Shown: piece by piece, positions 25,759 through 32,984 of the stretch
Layout of the letters: the number at the start of each line of letters is the position of its first letter
Numbering within the stretch: position 1 is the first letter of the stretch
Source of the DNA: Flavobacteriaceae bacterium UBA6268
Lineage (GTDB): Bacteria; Bacteroidota; Bacteroidia; Flavobacteriales; Flavobacteriaceae
Length of the DNA: 64,000 nt
NCBI GenBank assembly: GCA_002440705.1
Contig: DJVA01000064.1
Coordinates: forward strand, 62,001 to 126,000
Reading direction: 5' to 3'
Notes under the pieces: model-generated
Database searches by the model: none
Told to the model about the DNA's origin: nothing
The model's input: only the letters and a program-made list of their open reading frames with translations
Made by a program: the position numbers and the translations under genes

Positions 25759-27012
25759 TTAGGCGTCTAATTTCTTGAAGAGGATACACGCATTATGGCC
25801 CCCAAAGCCAAATGTATTGCTCATGGCAACGTTAATGGTTTTTTTCTGCGCTTTATTTAAAGTAAGGTTTAATGAGGGATCAATGGTTTCATCAACCGTA
25901 GTGTGGTTGATGGTAGGTGGAACCAAACTGTGCTGCATGGCCAAGATTGAGGCAATCGCTTCTATAGCTCCTGCGGCTCCCAGTAAATGGCCCGTCATGG
26001 ATTTAGTTGAGTTGATGTTAATGTCTGTAGCATGTTTGCCAAAAACATTGGAAATGGCCTTCAATTCGGCTACATCCCCTAAAGGAGTGGAAGTCCCGTG
26101 GGTATTGATGGCATCAACATCATCAGGATTCATCCCCGCATCCTTAAGGCAATTAATCATTACACGTTCTACCCCAATCCCATCTGGATGGGGTGCTGTC
26201 ATGTGATAGGCATCACTAGACATTCCTCCACCTACAACTTCAGCATAAATTTTGGCGCCGCGCTTCTTGGCGTGTTCATACTCCTCCAAGATAAGGGCTC
26301 CAGCACCTTCCCCTAATACAAATCCGTCGCGGGTAGCATCAAAAGGGCGGGACGCCGTTTCGGGGCTTTCATTACGAGTGGAGAGTGCGTGCATGGCATT
26401 AAAGCCGCCCATACCCGCTTGAGTCACTGCAGCTTCACTACCACCAGTTACGATGATATCGCAATGTCCAAGGCGAATGTAGTTTAAGGCATCAATAATG
26501 GCATTGGCAGAGGAGGCGCAAGCAGAGACCGTAGTATAGTTAGGTCCCATGAAGCCGTGCTTAATAGAGATATTGCCCGGAGCAATGTCTGCGATCATTT
26601 TAGGAATAAAGAAGGGGTTGAAACGTGGCGTTCCATCCCCTTGTGCAAAATTTATCACTTCATCTTGAAAGGTTTCCAGCCCGCCTATGCCAGCACCCCA
26701 GATGACCCCAACGCGGAATTTATCGATCTCGTTGAGATTGATATTGGCATCGGCGATGGCTTCATCAGAAGAAACCAAAGCATATTGGGCAAAACGGTCT
26801 AGCTTTCGGGCTTCTTTCCTGTCAAAATAATTTATAGGATCATAATTTTTAAGCTCACAAGCGAATTTTGTTTTGAACTTTTCAGTATCAAAATAGGTAA
26901 TAGGAGCACAGCCACTCTTTCCATTTTTTAGTCCATCCCAGTATTCCGGGACGTTGTTACCAATAGGAGTGAGTGCACCAAGACCTGTTACAACAACTCG
27001 CTTCAATTCCAT
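25759..27012 (-). CDS. fabF: 3-oxoacyl-[acyl-carrier-protein] synthase II
   Basis: Elongating condensing enzyme of type II fatty acid synthesis: joins malonyl-ACP to acyl-ACP. It has 417 aa with active-site C165 in TTVSACASSANA, the two catalytic histidines in NTHGTSTPLGD and KSMTGHLLGAAG, and the C-terminal NTFGFGGHNA. It starts 12 bases after the acpP stop, so the carrier protein and the synthase are made from one message. Confidence 0.97.
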   Translation of the reverse strand: MELKRVVVTGLGALTPIGNNVPEYWDGLKNGKSGCAPITYFDTEKFKTKFACELKNYDPINYFDRKEARKLDRFAQYALVSSDEAIADANINLNEIDKFRVGVIWGAGIGGLETFQDEVINFAQGDGTPRFNPFFIPKMIADIAPGNISIKHGFMGPNYTTVSACASSANAIIDALNYIRLGHCDIIVTGGSEAAVTQAGMGGFNAMHALSTRNESPETASRPFDATRDGFVLGEGAGALILEEYEHAKKRGAKIYAEVVGGGMSSDAYHMTAPHPDGIGVERVMINCLKDAGMNPDDVDAINTHGTSTPLGDVAELKAISNVFGKHATDININSTKSMTGHLLGAAGAIEAIASILAMQHSLVPPTINHTTVDETIDPSLNLTLNKAQKKTINVAMSNTFGFGGHNACILFKKLDA

Positions 27013-27024
27013 ATGGAAGTAGGA

Positions 27025-27258
27025 TTATTTTGCTGCTTCGATGTAAGAAATGGCTTGTCCTACAGTAGCAATGTTTTCAGCTTGATCGTCTGGAATCTGA
27101 ATGTCGAATTCTTTTTCAAATTCCATAATAAGCTCTACCGTATCCAAGGAGTCGGCCCCTAAGTCGTTTGTGAAACTAGCTTCGTTAACAACTTCGTTTT
27201 CGTCAACACCCAATTTGTCTACGATAATCGCTTTTACTCTTGATGCAATGTCTGACAT
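27025..27258 (-). CDS. acpP: Acyl carrier protein
   Basis: Small acidic carrier (77 aa) whose 4'-phosphopantetheine arm holds growing acyl chains. The modification site is S37 in [11 protein letters not shown]. The length and the long acidic helices are typical. It is the first gene of acpP-fabF-rnc. A good promoter box lies about 33 bases upstream on the minus strand. Bases 27259-27431 form the divergent regulatory gap to purN. Confidence 0.97.
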   Translation of the reverse strand: MSDIASRVKAIIVDKLGVDENEVVNEASFTNDLGADSLDTVELIMEFEKEFDIQIPDDQAENIATVGQAISYIEAAK

Positions 27259-27290
27259 AATTCTTGATTTTAAGATTTAATTACAAGGGG

Positions 27291-27298
27291 CAAAAATA
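27291..27298 (-). promoter_or_regulatory. -7 promoter box of the acpP operon
   Basis: On the minus strand TATTTTTG is an exact TAnnTTTG match, followed by CCCC and a short leader to the acpP start at 27258. A clear -33 TTG at the usual spacing was not found. Confidence 0.5.
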
Positions 27299-27383
27299 AA
27301 CTATTTTGAAATAAAACACCATTTTGCCCCAAAAATGTGAAACCAATTTAAGCAATTTTAGGCGAAGTAAAACCCTATTGCCT

Positions 27384-27391
27384 TACTTTTG
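27384..27391 (+). promoter_or_regulatory. -7 promoter box of purN-rnhA
   Basis: TACTTTTG, an exact TAnnTTTG match, about 40 nt ahead of the purN ATG at 27432. It is divergent from the acpP promoter. Confidence 0.5.
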
Positions 27392-27431
27392 TTTTTTTAT
27401 ATTCTATAACTTTTAATTTTTCAAGGTTCCC

Positions 27432-28007
27432 ATGCAGAAACGTATCGTTATTTTTGCTTCTGGCAATGGTACCAATGCCCAAAACATCATTCGGTATTTT
27501 CTGCACCATCCCCAGGTAAAGGTCGTGCGCGTGCTGTCTAACAAGAAGGATGCCAAAGTTTTGGAGCGTTCCAAAACCCTTGGGATAAAGGCACAATCCT
27601 TTACAAAAGAAGCTTTTTTGGATCCAGGGGGAGTTCTAAAGATTTTAAAGAGAGACCGTCCCAATCTTATAGTTTTGGCAGGTTTTTTATGGAAGTTTCC
27701 ATCGCTTCTCCTAAATGAGTTCCACAACAAAGTCATCAACATTCATCCGGCACTCCTCCCAAAATATGGTGGAAAGGGTATGTATGGAAATTTTGTCCAT
27801 GAGGCCATTGTGGCAAATAAAGAACCTGAAACCGGCATTACCATTCACTATGTCAATGAAGCCTATGATGAAGGGGCCATCATTTTTCAGGCACGGGTGG
27901 CCCTTGAGGCAGATGACACTCCTGAAGTAGTGGCTGGAAAAGTCCATAAATTAGAGTATGAGCATCTCCCCAAGGTAATAGAAACATTGCTCCTTAAAAA
28001 ATCCTAA
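27432..28007 (+). CDS. purN: Phosphoribosylglycinamide formyltransferase
   Basis: Third step of de novo purine synthesis: formyl transfer from 10-formyl-THF to glycinamide ribonucleotide. It has 191 aa with the N-terminal phosphate loop FASGNGTNAQNI, the catalytic NIHPALLPKYGG (Asn and His) and the HYVNEAYDEG stretch carrying the catalytic Asp. The RNase H gene begins 2 bases after its stop, so the two are co-transcribed. Another purine gene, a long purF, lies 1.7 kb downstream. Confidence 0.94.
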   Translation: MQKRIVIFASGNGTNAQNIIRYFLHHPQVKVVRVLSNKKDAKVLERSKTLGIKAQSFTKEAFLDPGGVLKILKRDRPNLIVLAGFLWKFPSLLLNEFHNKVINIHPALLPKYGGKGMYGNFVHEAIVANKEPETGITIHYVNEAYDEGAIIFQARVALEADDTPEVVAGKVHKLEYEHLPKVIETLLLKKS

Positions 28008-28009
28008 TT

Positions 28010-28648
28010 TTGGCTAAAAAGCAAAAATATTATGTGGTTTGGTTTGGGAATCCCGCAGGGATTTATCGCTCTTGGGAAGCTTGCAAGGAGGCCATTGAGG
28101 GAATTTCAGGGGCCCAGTACAAATCGTTTGAAACTTTGGAAGAAGCTAAAATCGCTTTCGACAAGGAATATGAAGACTACAAAGGAACCACAAGAAAAAA
28201 AAGAAGCCCTTTAACCGAACAAGAGCGAAAAAAATATGGTGAGCCCAATTTGTATTCCATTGCGGTAGATGCAGCCTCCAGTGGTAATCCCGGTATCATG
28301 GAATACCGTGGGGTCGATACACAAACCCACCAAGAACTGTTTAGACAAGGCCCCTTCAGGGAAGGCACCAACAACATTGGTGAATTTTTGGCCATTGTTC
28401 ATGGATTGGCCCTGCTGAAAAAGCAAAAAAGCGACCGCCTTATTTATTCGGACAGTAAAATTGCCATGGGTTGGGTGCTCCGGAAAAAGTGCAACACCAA
28501 ATTGAAGCCTTCCCATAAGAATCAAGCGTTATTCGATCTAATAGCCCGCGCTGAAAATTGGTTGAAACAAAACTACTACACCACTCCCATCCTTAAATGG
28601 GAAACCAAAGCTTGGGGGGAGATCCCAGCCGATTTTGGTCGAAAATAA
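28010..28648 (+). CDS. rnhA: Ribonuclease H with N-terminal hybrid-binding (viroplasmin-like) domain
   Basis: Degrades the RNA strand of RNA-DNA hybrids. It has 212 aa. The start is TTG at 28010, 2 bases after the purN stop, and no ATG precedes the conserved start. An RHBP domain (about 4-46: YYVVWFGNPAGIYRSWEACK) precedes the nuclease. Catalytic acids are visible as D in SIAVDAASSGNPG, E in GTNNIGEFLAI, D in LIYSDSKIAMGW and D near the end (EIPADFG). This two-domain layout is usual in Bacteroidota and eukaryotic RNase H1. Confidence 0.92.
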   Translation: MAKKQKYYVVWFGNPAGIYRSWEACKEAIEGISGAQYKSFETLEEAKIAFDKEYEDYKGTTRKKRSPLTEQERKKYGEPNLYSIAVDAASSGNPGIMEYRGVDTQTHQELFRQGPFREGTNNIGEFLAIVHGLALLKKQKSDRLIYSDSKIAMGWVLRKKCNTKLKPSHKNQALFDLIARAENWLKQNYYTTPILKWETKAWGEIPADFGRK

Positions 28649-28686
28649 TGCTAAAATCCCCATTAGTTTTTCTGTAACCAAAACCG

Positions 28687-28694
28687 TATCTTTG
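28687..28694 (+). promoter_or_regulatory. -7 promoter box of the PfkB kinase gene
   Basis: TATCTTTG, an exact TAnnTTTG match, 22 nt upstream of the ATG at 28717. Confidence 0.5.
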
Positions 28695-28716
28695 CCACTT
28701 CACACATCGTGCATTT

Positions 28717-29652
28717 ATGAGTAAACTCGTAATCGTAGGCTCTGTAGCCTTCGACGCCATCGAAACCCCCTTTGGAAAGACGGATAAAATCTTGGGCGGT
28801 GCTGCGACCTATATTGGTCTGGCGGCTTCGCAATTTGGTGTGGATAGCGCCATTGTTTCCATTGTAGGTGGAGATTTCCCAACGGAATACCTAGACATGC
28901 TCAAAATTCGGGGCATCGATCTGTCGGCATTGGAAGTTGTAAAAGACGGGAAAACCTTTTTTTGGAGTGGGAAGTACCACAACGATATGAATTCCAGGGA
29001 CACCCTTACCACCGAATTGAATGTCTTGGCCGATTTTGAACCTGTGATTCCAGAACACTACCGTGATGCAGCAGTAGTCATGTTGGGAAACCTGCATCCT
29101 CTGGTTCAATTGAGTGTTATAGAACAAATGAAAGCTCCTAAAATGATTGTTCTCGACACCATGAACTTTTGGATGAACCATACCTGGGACGAACTGATGC
29201 AGGTCATTTCCAAAGTCAATGTAATGACCATCAATGACGAGGAAGCGCGCCAGTTGACCAAGGAATATTCCTTGGTAGTGGCAGCACAAAAAATCATGAA
29301 AATGGGTCCCGAGTTTGTGGTTATCAAAAAAGGAGAGCATGGAGCCTTATTGTTTCATAAGGAAGATATCTTTTTTGCGCCCGCACTCCCCTTGGAAGAA
29401 GTATTTGATCCCACGGGTGCTGGCGATACTTTTGCAGGAGGTTTTACCGGGTATTTGACCAAAACGGGAGACTTTTCTTTTGAAAATATGAAAAGTGCCA
29501 TTATTAATGGGTCTGCATTGGCATCCTTTTGTGTGGAAAAGTTTGGGGCAGAAAAGCTTTTGGAATTAAATCGGGAGGCGCTTCAAAGGCGCTTGCAGCA
29601 GTTCAAAAATTTAACTCAGTTCAACATAGAATTAGTATCAAATATGCCCTGA
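28717..29652 (+). CDS. PfkB-family carbohydrate kinase
   Basis: A 311-aa cytosolic sugar or nucleoside kinase of the ribokinase fold. The first signature is GGAATYIGLAASQFG near the N-terminus and the second is FDPTGAGDTFAGGFTGYL with the catalytic aspartate of GAGD. The substrate is unknown: ribokinase, adenosine kinase and fructokinase all share these motifs. The gene stands alone between rnhA and purF, with its own promoter, and its stop codon lies within a terminator hairpin. Confidence 0.9.
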   Translation: MSKLVIVGSVAFDAIETPFGKTDKILGGAATYIGLAASQFGVDSAIVSIVGGDFPTEYLDMLKIRGIDLSALEVVKDGKTFFWSGKYHNDMNSRDTLTTELNVLADFEPVIPEHYRDAAVVMLGNLHPLVQLSVIEQMKAPKMIVLDTMNFWMNHTWDELMQVISKVNVMTINDEEARQLTKEYSLVVAAQKIMKMGPEFVVIKKGEHGALLFHKEDIFFAPALPLEEVFDPTGAGDTFAGGFTGYLTKTGDFSFENMKSAIINGSALASFCVEKFGAEKLLELNREALQRRLQQFKNLTQFNIELVSNMP

Positions 29653-29669
29653 AATTTCGGGGCTTTTTT
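29646..29669 (+). terminator. Rho-independent terminator overlapping the PfkB gene end
   Basis: GCCC (29646-29649) and GGGC (29660-29663) extend an inner GAAATTTC palindrome, then six T. The hairpin contains the stop codon of the kinase gene. Confidence 0.75.
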
Positions 29670-29677
29670 CTGAAGTC

Positions 29678-31582
29678 ATGAGTGATGAACTTAAACATGA
29701 ATGCGGTATTGCAGTAATCAGGCTGCTTAAGCCCCTTGAATATTACAAGGAAAAGTACGGCACCGCTTTTTATGGGGTAAACAAGATGTACCTCATGATG
29801 GAAAAACAGCACAACCGTGGGCAAGACGGAGCTGGTTTTGCTGGCATCAAAATGAATATGATGCCCGGTGAGCGCTACATTAGCAGGATCCGGTCCAATT
29901 CGCCGCAACCCATTCAAGATATCTTTTCGCAAATCAACGAGCGCATCAACAAAGAATTCCAAGAACAGCCTGAAATCAAAGACGACTTGGACCTCCAGAA
30001 AAAGAAGATTCCTTATTTGGGTGAATTGTACCTGGGGCATGTGCGCTACGGTACCTTTGGCGGGAACAGTATTGAAACTGTTCACCCCTTTCTTCGACAG
30101 AACAATTGGATGCACCGTAATCTTATCATTGCCGGAAATTTCAACATGACCAATACTACGGAGTTGTTTAACAACCTTATCAAATTGGGGATGCACCCTA
30201 AGGAAAAGGCCGATACCATTACGGTGATGGAAAAAATCGGTCATTTCCTAGACGATGCCGTTCGAAAACTCTACAAGAAAGCCAAGGCGGATGGCATGAA
30301 CAAAAAAGAAGCTTCCCCTTATATTGTTGAACATCTCAATATTGGAAAAATCCTGAAGAAGTCTGCCAAAAATTGGGACGGAGGCTATGCAATGGCCGGG
30401 CTTTTGGGCCATGGAGATGCCTTTGTATTGCGCGATCCGGCTGGAATCCGCCCCGCCTACTACTATAAGGATGAAGAGGTGGTGGTTATTGCTTCAGAAC
30501 GTCCAGTAATCCAGACGGTTTTCAACGTGCCTTTTGAATCGGTATCAGAGGTTCCTCCGGGGCATGCGGTAATCATAAAAAAGGATGGTCGGTTCAATGT
30601 TACACAAATTCAGAAACCTCTTGAAAAAAAGGCCTGCTCCTTTGAACGTATCTATTTTTCCAGAGGCAGTGACGCAGAAATCTATCAAGAGAGGAAGCAG
30701 TTGGGGCGCTTATTGATGCCTAAAGTGTTGAAGGCTATTGACAACAACACCAAACATACCGTTTTTTCTTTCATCCCGAATACCGCAGAAACTTCATTTT
30801 ATGGAATGATGGAAGCCGCCCAAGATGTGTTGAACGAACAAAAAAACAAGACCATTCTCAAGGAGAAAGACTCCCTAACACCTCAGCGCCTTCAAGAAAT
30901 ACAAGCCGATAAGATACGTACCGAAAAATTAGCCATCAAGGATGTGAAACTTCGGACCTTCATAACGGAAGATCGCAGCCGAGACGATTTGGTAGCACAT
31001 GTGTATGACGTTACCTACGGGGTGGTAAACCCAACAGACAATCTAGTAGTGATAGACGACAGCATTGTAAGGGGAACCACTTTAAAGAAAAGCATCCTTA
31101 AAATGTTGGATCGGCTGCATCCCAAAAAGATTATTGTAGTTTCTTCAGCGCCACAAATTCGCTATCCCGATTGTTATGGAATAGACATGGCGAGACTGGA
31201 ACACCTCATTGCTTTCAATGCTGCTTTGGAGCTTCACAAAGATCGCAACACCTACGAAATCGTCGAGACCATCTACAAGAAGTGCAAAGCCAGTTTTGCG
31301 ACCGAAGTGCAGGATCACGAGGTTTTGAATCATGTCAAAGAACTCTATGCACCTTTTACGGATGAAGAAATCTCCAATAAAATTGCCCAGATAATAACAG
31401 ATAAAACCATACAGGCAGAAGTAGCGATCATCTTTCAGTCTGTGGAAGATTTGCACCAAGCTTGTCCCAAAAACCTTGGGGATTGGTATTTTACAGGAAA
31501 CTATCCCACCCCTGGGGGAATGCGGGTAGTCAATAGAGCTTTCATTAACTTTTATGAAGGCAATCCAGAGCGGGCATATTAG
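29678..31582 (+). CDS. purF: Amidophosphoribosyltransferase, long Bacteroidota form
   Basis: First committed enzyme of purine synthesis: PRPP plus glutamine to phosphoribosylamine. It has 634 aa, against about 470-510 for most PurF. The class II glutaminase nucleophile is C9 in HECGIAVI, behind an eight-residue leader that may be removed. The phosphoribosyltransferase PRPP loop is VVIDDSIVRGTT, and RGQDGAGF, HVRYGTFGG and RDPAGIRPAYYY are family sequences. Extra length comes from insertions near 75-110 (INERINKEFQEQ, charged), near 200-240, and in a lysine/glutamate-rich stretch at about 390-425. Reaction is inferred from motifs; the long form is expected in this phylum. Confidence 0.9.
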   Translation: MSDELKHECGIAVIRLLKPLEYYKEKYGTAFYGVNKMYLMMEKQHNRGQDGAGFAGIKMNMMPGERYISRIRSNSPQPIQDIFSQINERINKEFQEQPEIKDDLDLQKKKIPYLGELYLGHVRYGTFGGNSIETVHPFLRQNNWMHRNLIIAGNFNMTNTTELFNNLIKLGMHPKEKADTITVMEKIGHFLDDAVRKLYKKAKADGMNKKEASPYIVEHLNIGKILKKSAKNWDGGYAMAGLLGHGDAFVLRDPAGIRPAYYYKDEEVVVIASERPVIQTVFNVPFESVSEVPPGHAVIIKKDGRFNVTQIQKPLEKKACSFERIYFSRGSDAEIYQERKQLGRLLMPKVLKAIDNNTKHTVFSFIPNTAETSFYGMMEAAQDVLNEQKNKTILKEKDSLTPQRLQEIQADKIRTEKLAIKDVKLRTFITEDRSRDDLVAHVYDVTYGVVNPTDNLVVIDDSIVRGTTLKKSILKMLDRLHPKKIIVVSSAPQIRYPDCYGIDMARLEHLIAFNAALELHKDRNTYEIVETIYKKCKASFATEVQDHEVLNHVKELYAPFTDEEISNKIAQIITDKTIQAEVAIIFQSVEDLHQACPKNLGDWYFTGNYPTPGGMRVVNRAFINFYEGNPERAY

Positions 31583-31653
31583 CGGTTTTTATCACGATTT
31601 GTGCTTTTAATCGAGAATTAGTTGCGTTTTATCCAAAAGTAGGAAAAATCTGT

Positions 31654-31683
31654 ATTGCGTTTAATTTTTTTAGCATACATTTG
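31654..31683 (+). promoter_or_regulatory. Promoter of small RNA copy 1
   Basis: ATTG (31654-31657), an 18-nt spacer and TACATTTG (31676-31683), an exact TAnnTTTG match. Predicted transcription start is near 31689. Confidence 0.6.
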
Positions 31684-31688
31684 TCTCA

Positions 31689-31764
31689 TACCATAGCATA
31701 AGTAGGTTAAGTTCATGGTAAGATTTGGGGCAAAAAAGGTAAACACTTGTTTACCTTTTTTTTT
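31689..31764 (+). ncRNA. Putative small RNA, copy 1 (about 75 nt)
   Basis: A compact unit with promoter, body and terminator. The body contains the conserved blocks CATAG, ATAAGT, GGTTAAGTT and AGATTTGGGG. Its 5' part can fold by TACCAT (31689-31694) pairing with ATGGTA (31715-31720), exposing the GGTTAAGTT core in a 20-nt loop. The 3' end is a GGTAAAC/GTTTACC hairpin and nine T. A nearly identical unit lies about 360 bp downstream, and the core is also found on the opposite side of the small ORF start at 8.42 kb. I do not recognise it as a named RNA family. Transcription is inferred. Confidence 0.5.
31738..31764 (+). terminator. Terminator of small RNA copy 1
   Basis: GGTAAAC (31738-31744), loop ACTT, GTTTACC (31749-31755), then nine T. 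Six A precede the hairpin, so it could also act on the minus strand. Confidence 0.8.
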
Positions 31765-32039
31765 GTCTCCTATCTTAGGTAGCGAGCAAATAGCCAGCAC
31801 AAAGCGTTTCCTTATCTTTAGTCCTCTTTTATCTTATTTATTCCAAAACCAAAAGGCTAATTTGGGGATTGAATCCATCCTTTCAAGCTCTCACCCTCCA
31901 TATCAAAAGGTCCTTTGGCACCAAGTGGTTTTGGGCTGGTATTCCAATAAAATGGAGGCTCTTCTGATGAAAAAATAGGCCTTTCAACGAAAAAAAGGGT
32001 TATTGGTCTAAAAATGAATGGGGCATTCCCTTAATCTTC

Positions 32040-32047
32040 TATATTTG
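32040..32047 (+). promoter_or_regulatory. -7 promoter box of small RNA copy 2
   Basis: TATATTTG, an exact TAnnTTTG match, at the same distance from the element as in copy 1. No clear -33 TTG at normal spacing, so this copy may be weaker. Confidence 0.5.
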
Positions 32048-32051
32048 ACCC

Positions 32052-32126
32052 ATACCATAGCATAAGTAGGTTAAGTTCATGGTAGATTTGGGGCAAAAAA
32101 AGGTAAACGCTTGTTTACCTTTTTTT
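32052..32126 (+). ncRNA. Putative small RNA, copy 2 (about 73 nt)
   Basis: Same layout as the unit at 31689-31764. From CATACCATAGC through GTTTACC the two differ only by a deleted A before GATTTGGGG, one added A before the terminator stem and one loop base (GCTT for ACTT). The TACCAT/ATGGTA and GGTAAAC/GTTTACC stems are unchanged. The sequences on either side differ, apart from the -7 box and the CTTARGTAGCGAGCA block downstream, so the shared part is what selection or duplication has kept. Confidence 0.5.
32102..32126 (+). terminator. Terminator of small RNA copy 2
   Basis: GGTAAAC (32102-32108), loop GCTT, GTTTACC (32113-32119), then seven T. Confidence 0.8.
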
Positions 32127-32171
32127 ATTTCTCTCAAAGCCTTAAGTAGCGAGCACTTCTTTATGGTATTC

Positions 32172-32198
32172 CACAAAAAAACCACCCGAAGGTGGTTT
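32172..32198 (-). terminator. Terminator of sod
   Basis: AAACCACC (32179-32186) and GGTGGTTT (32191-32198) form a stem with loop CGAA; on the minus strand the stem runs into a T tract. It lies about 30 bases after the sod stop. Confidence 0.8.
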
Positions 32199-32225
32199 AA
32201 AATTATGAGGGCCAATTGCCATTTT

Positions 32226-32834
32226 TTATTTGTTGGCTTCAAAGCGTTTTGCCACTTCATTCCAATTGATAACATTGAAAAATGCAGTCACATAGTCGGG
32301 CCTTCTATTCTGATAATTCAAGTAATAGGCGTGTTCCCACACATCAATTCCAAGTATGGGGGTCCCTCCACATCCAACTCCCGGCATTAAGGGATTGTCT
32401 TGGTTTGGGGTAGCACACACATCCAATTTTCCTCCCTTGTGTACGCAAAGCCAGGCCCAACCGGAACCAAATTGGGTTTTGGCTGCATTCGAAAAACGCT
32501 CCTTAAAGGCGTCAAAACTTCCAAATGATTCATTAATGGCAGTAGCCAAAGCAGCTGAAGGAGCCCCTCCGCCGTTTGGCGACATTACTTCCCAAAAAAG
32601 GCTGTGGTTGTAATACCCCCCGCCATTATTCCTTACCGCTTTGTTGTTCATGTCCAAATTGGAAAGAATGGCACCAATGGATTGTCCTTCCATAGGAGTT
32701 TTTTCAATAGCAGCGTTAAGGTTATTGGTGTATCCTGCATGATGTTTCCCATGATGTATCTCCATGGTTCGGGCGTCTATGTGTGGCTCTAAGGCGTCGT
32801 ATGCATAAGGCAAGCTTGGCAATTCAAAAGACAT
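32226..32834 (-). CDS. sodA: Superoxide dismutase, Mn type
   Basis: Converts superoxide to oxygen and hydrogen peroxide, 202 aa, no signal peptide, so cytosolic. Metal ligands are H in [10 protein letters not shown] in YYNHSLFW, and D and H in [18 protein letters not shown]. Residues that separate Mn from Fe enzymes point to Mn: the glycine run [13 protein letters not shown] (where Fe enzymes have AAQ) and the glutamine in TPNQDNPLM (where Fe enzymes have Ala). A TAACTTTG promoter box lies upstream and a terminator follows, so it is a single-gene transcript. Confidence 0.94.
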   Translation of the reverse strand: MSFELPSLPYAYDALEPHIDARTMEIHHGKHHAGYTNNLNAAIEKTPMEGQSIGAILSNLDMNNKAVRNNGGGYYNHSLFWEVMSPNGGGAPSAALATAINESFGSFDAFKERFSNAAKTQFGSGWAWLCVHKGGKLDVCATPNQDNPLMPGVGCGGTPILGIDVWEHAYYLNYQNRRPDYVTAFFNVINWNEVAKRFEANK

Positions 32835-32872
32835 AATAGTTGTTTTTTTGGTTATTAACTGATTAATAAGTC

Positions 32873-32880
32873 CAAAGTTA
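32873..32880 (-). promoter_or_regulatory. -7 promoter box of sod
   Basis: On the minus strand TAACTTTG, an exact TAnnTTTG match, about 39 nt before the sod ATG at 32834. Confidence 0.5.
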
Positions 32881-32984
32881 ACTATTCCTTGACGGAATTA
32901 ATGTTATAGAATTTATAAGTTTTTTATATAAGTATAGAGATTCTTAATAGTATCTTTAAACAGCAAAAGAGAGAAACAGGCTAT

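Larger units (their letters stand above)
31583..32225. other. 643-bp intergenic region with two small-RNA units
   Basis: Between purF and sod there is no convincing protein gene. It holds two promoter-element-terminator units (31689-31764 and 32052-32126), a conserved CTTARGTAGCGAGCA block after each, and the sod terminator. Open frames here (for example plus 31715-31978) run through the terminator hairpins and look accidental. The stretch 31790-32039 shows nothing I recognise. Confidence 0.6.

Noticed and set aside
31715..31978. 87-aa plus-strand ORF within the small-RNA region
   Set aside because: It reads straight through the terminator hairpin, and its similarity to the ORF at 32079-32390 (KKVN-CLPFF) is explained by the duplicated RNA element; no domain is visible.
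32079..32390. 103-aa plus-strand ORF overlapping the 3' end of sod
   Set aside because: It crosses a terminator and then the coding part of sod on the opposite strand; it is a shadow frame.
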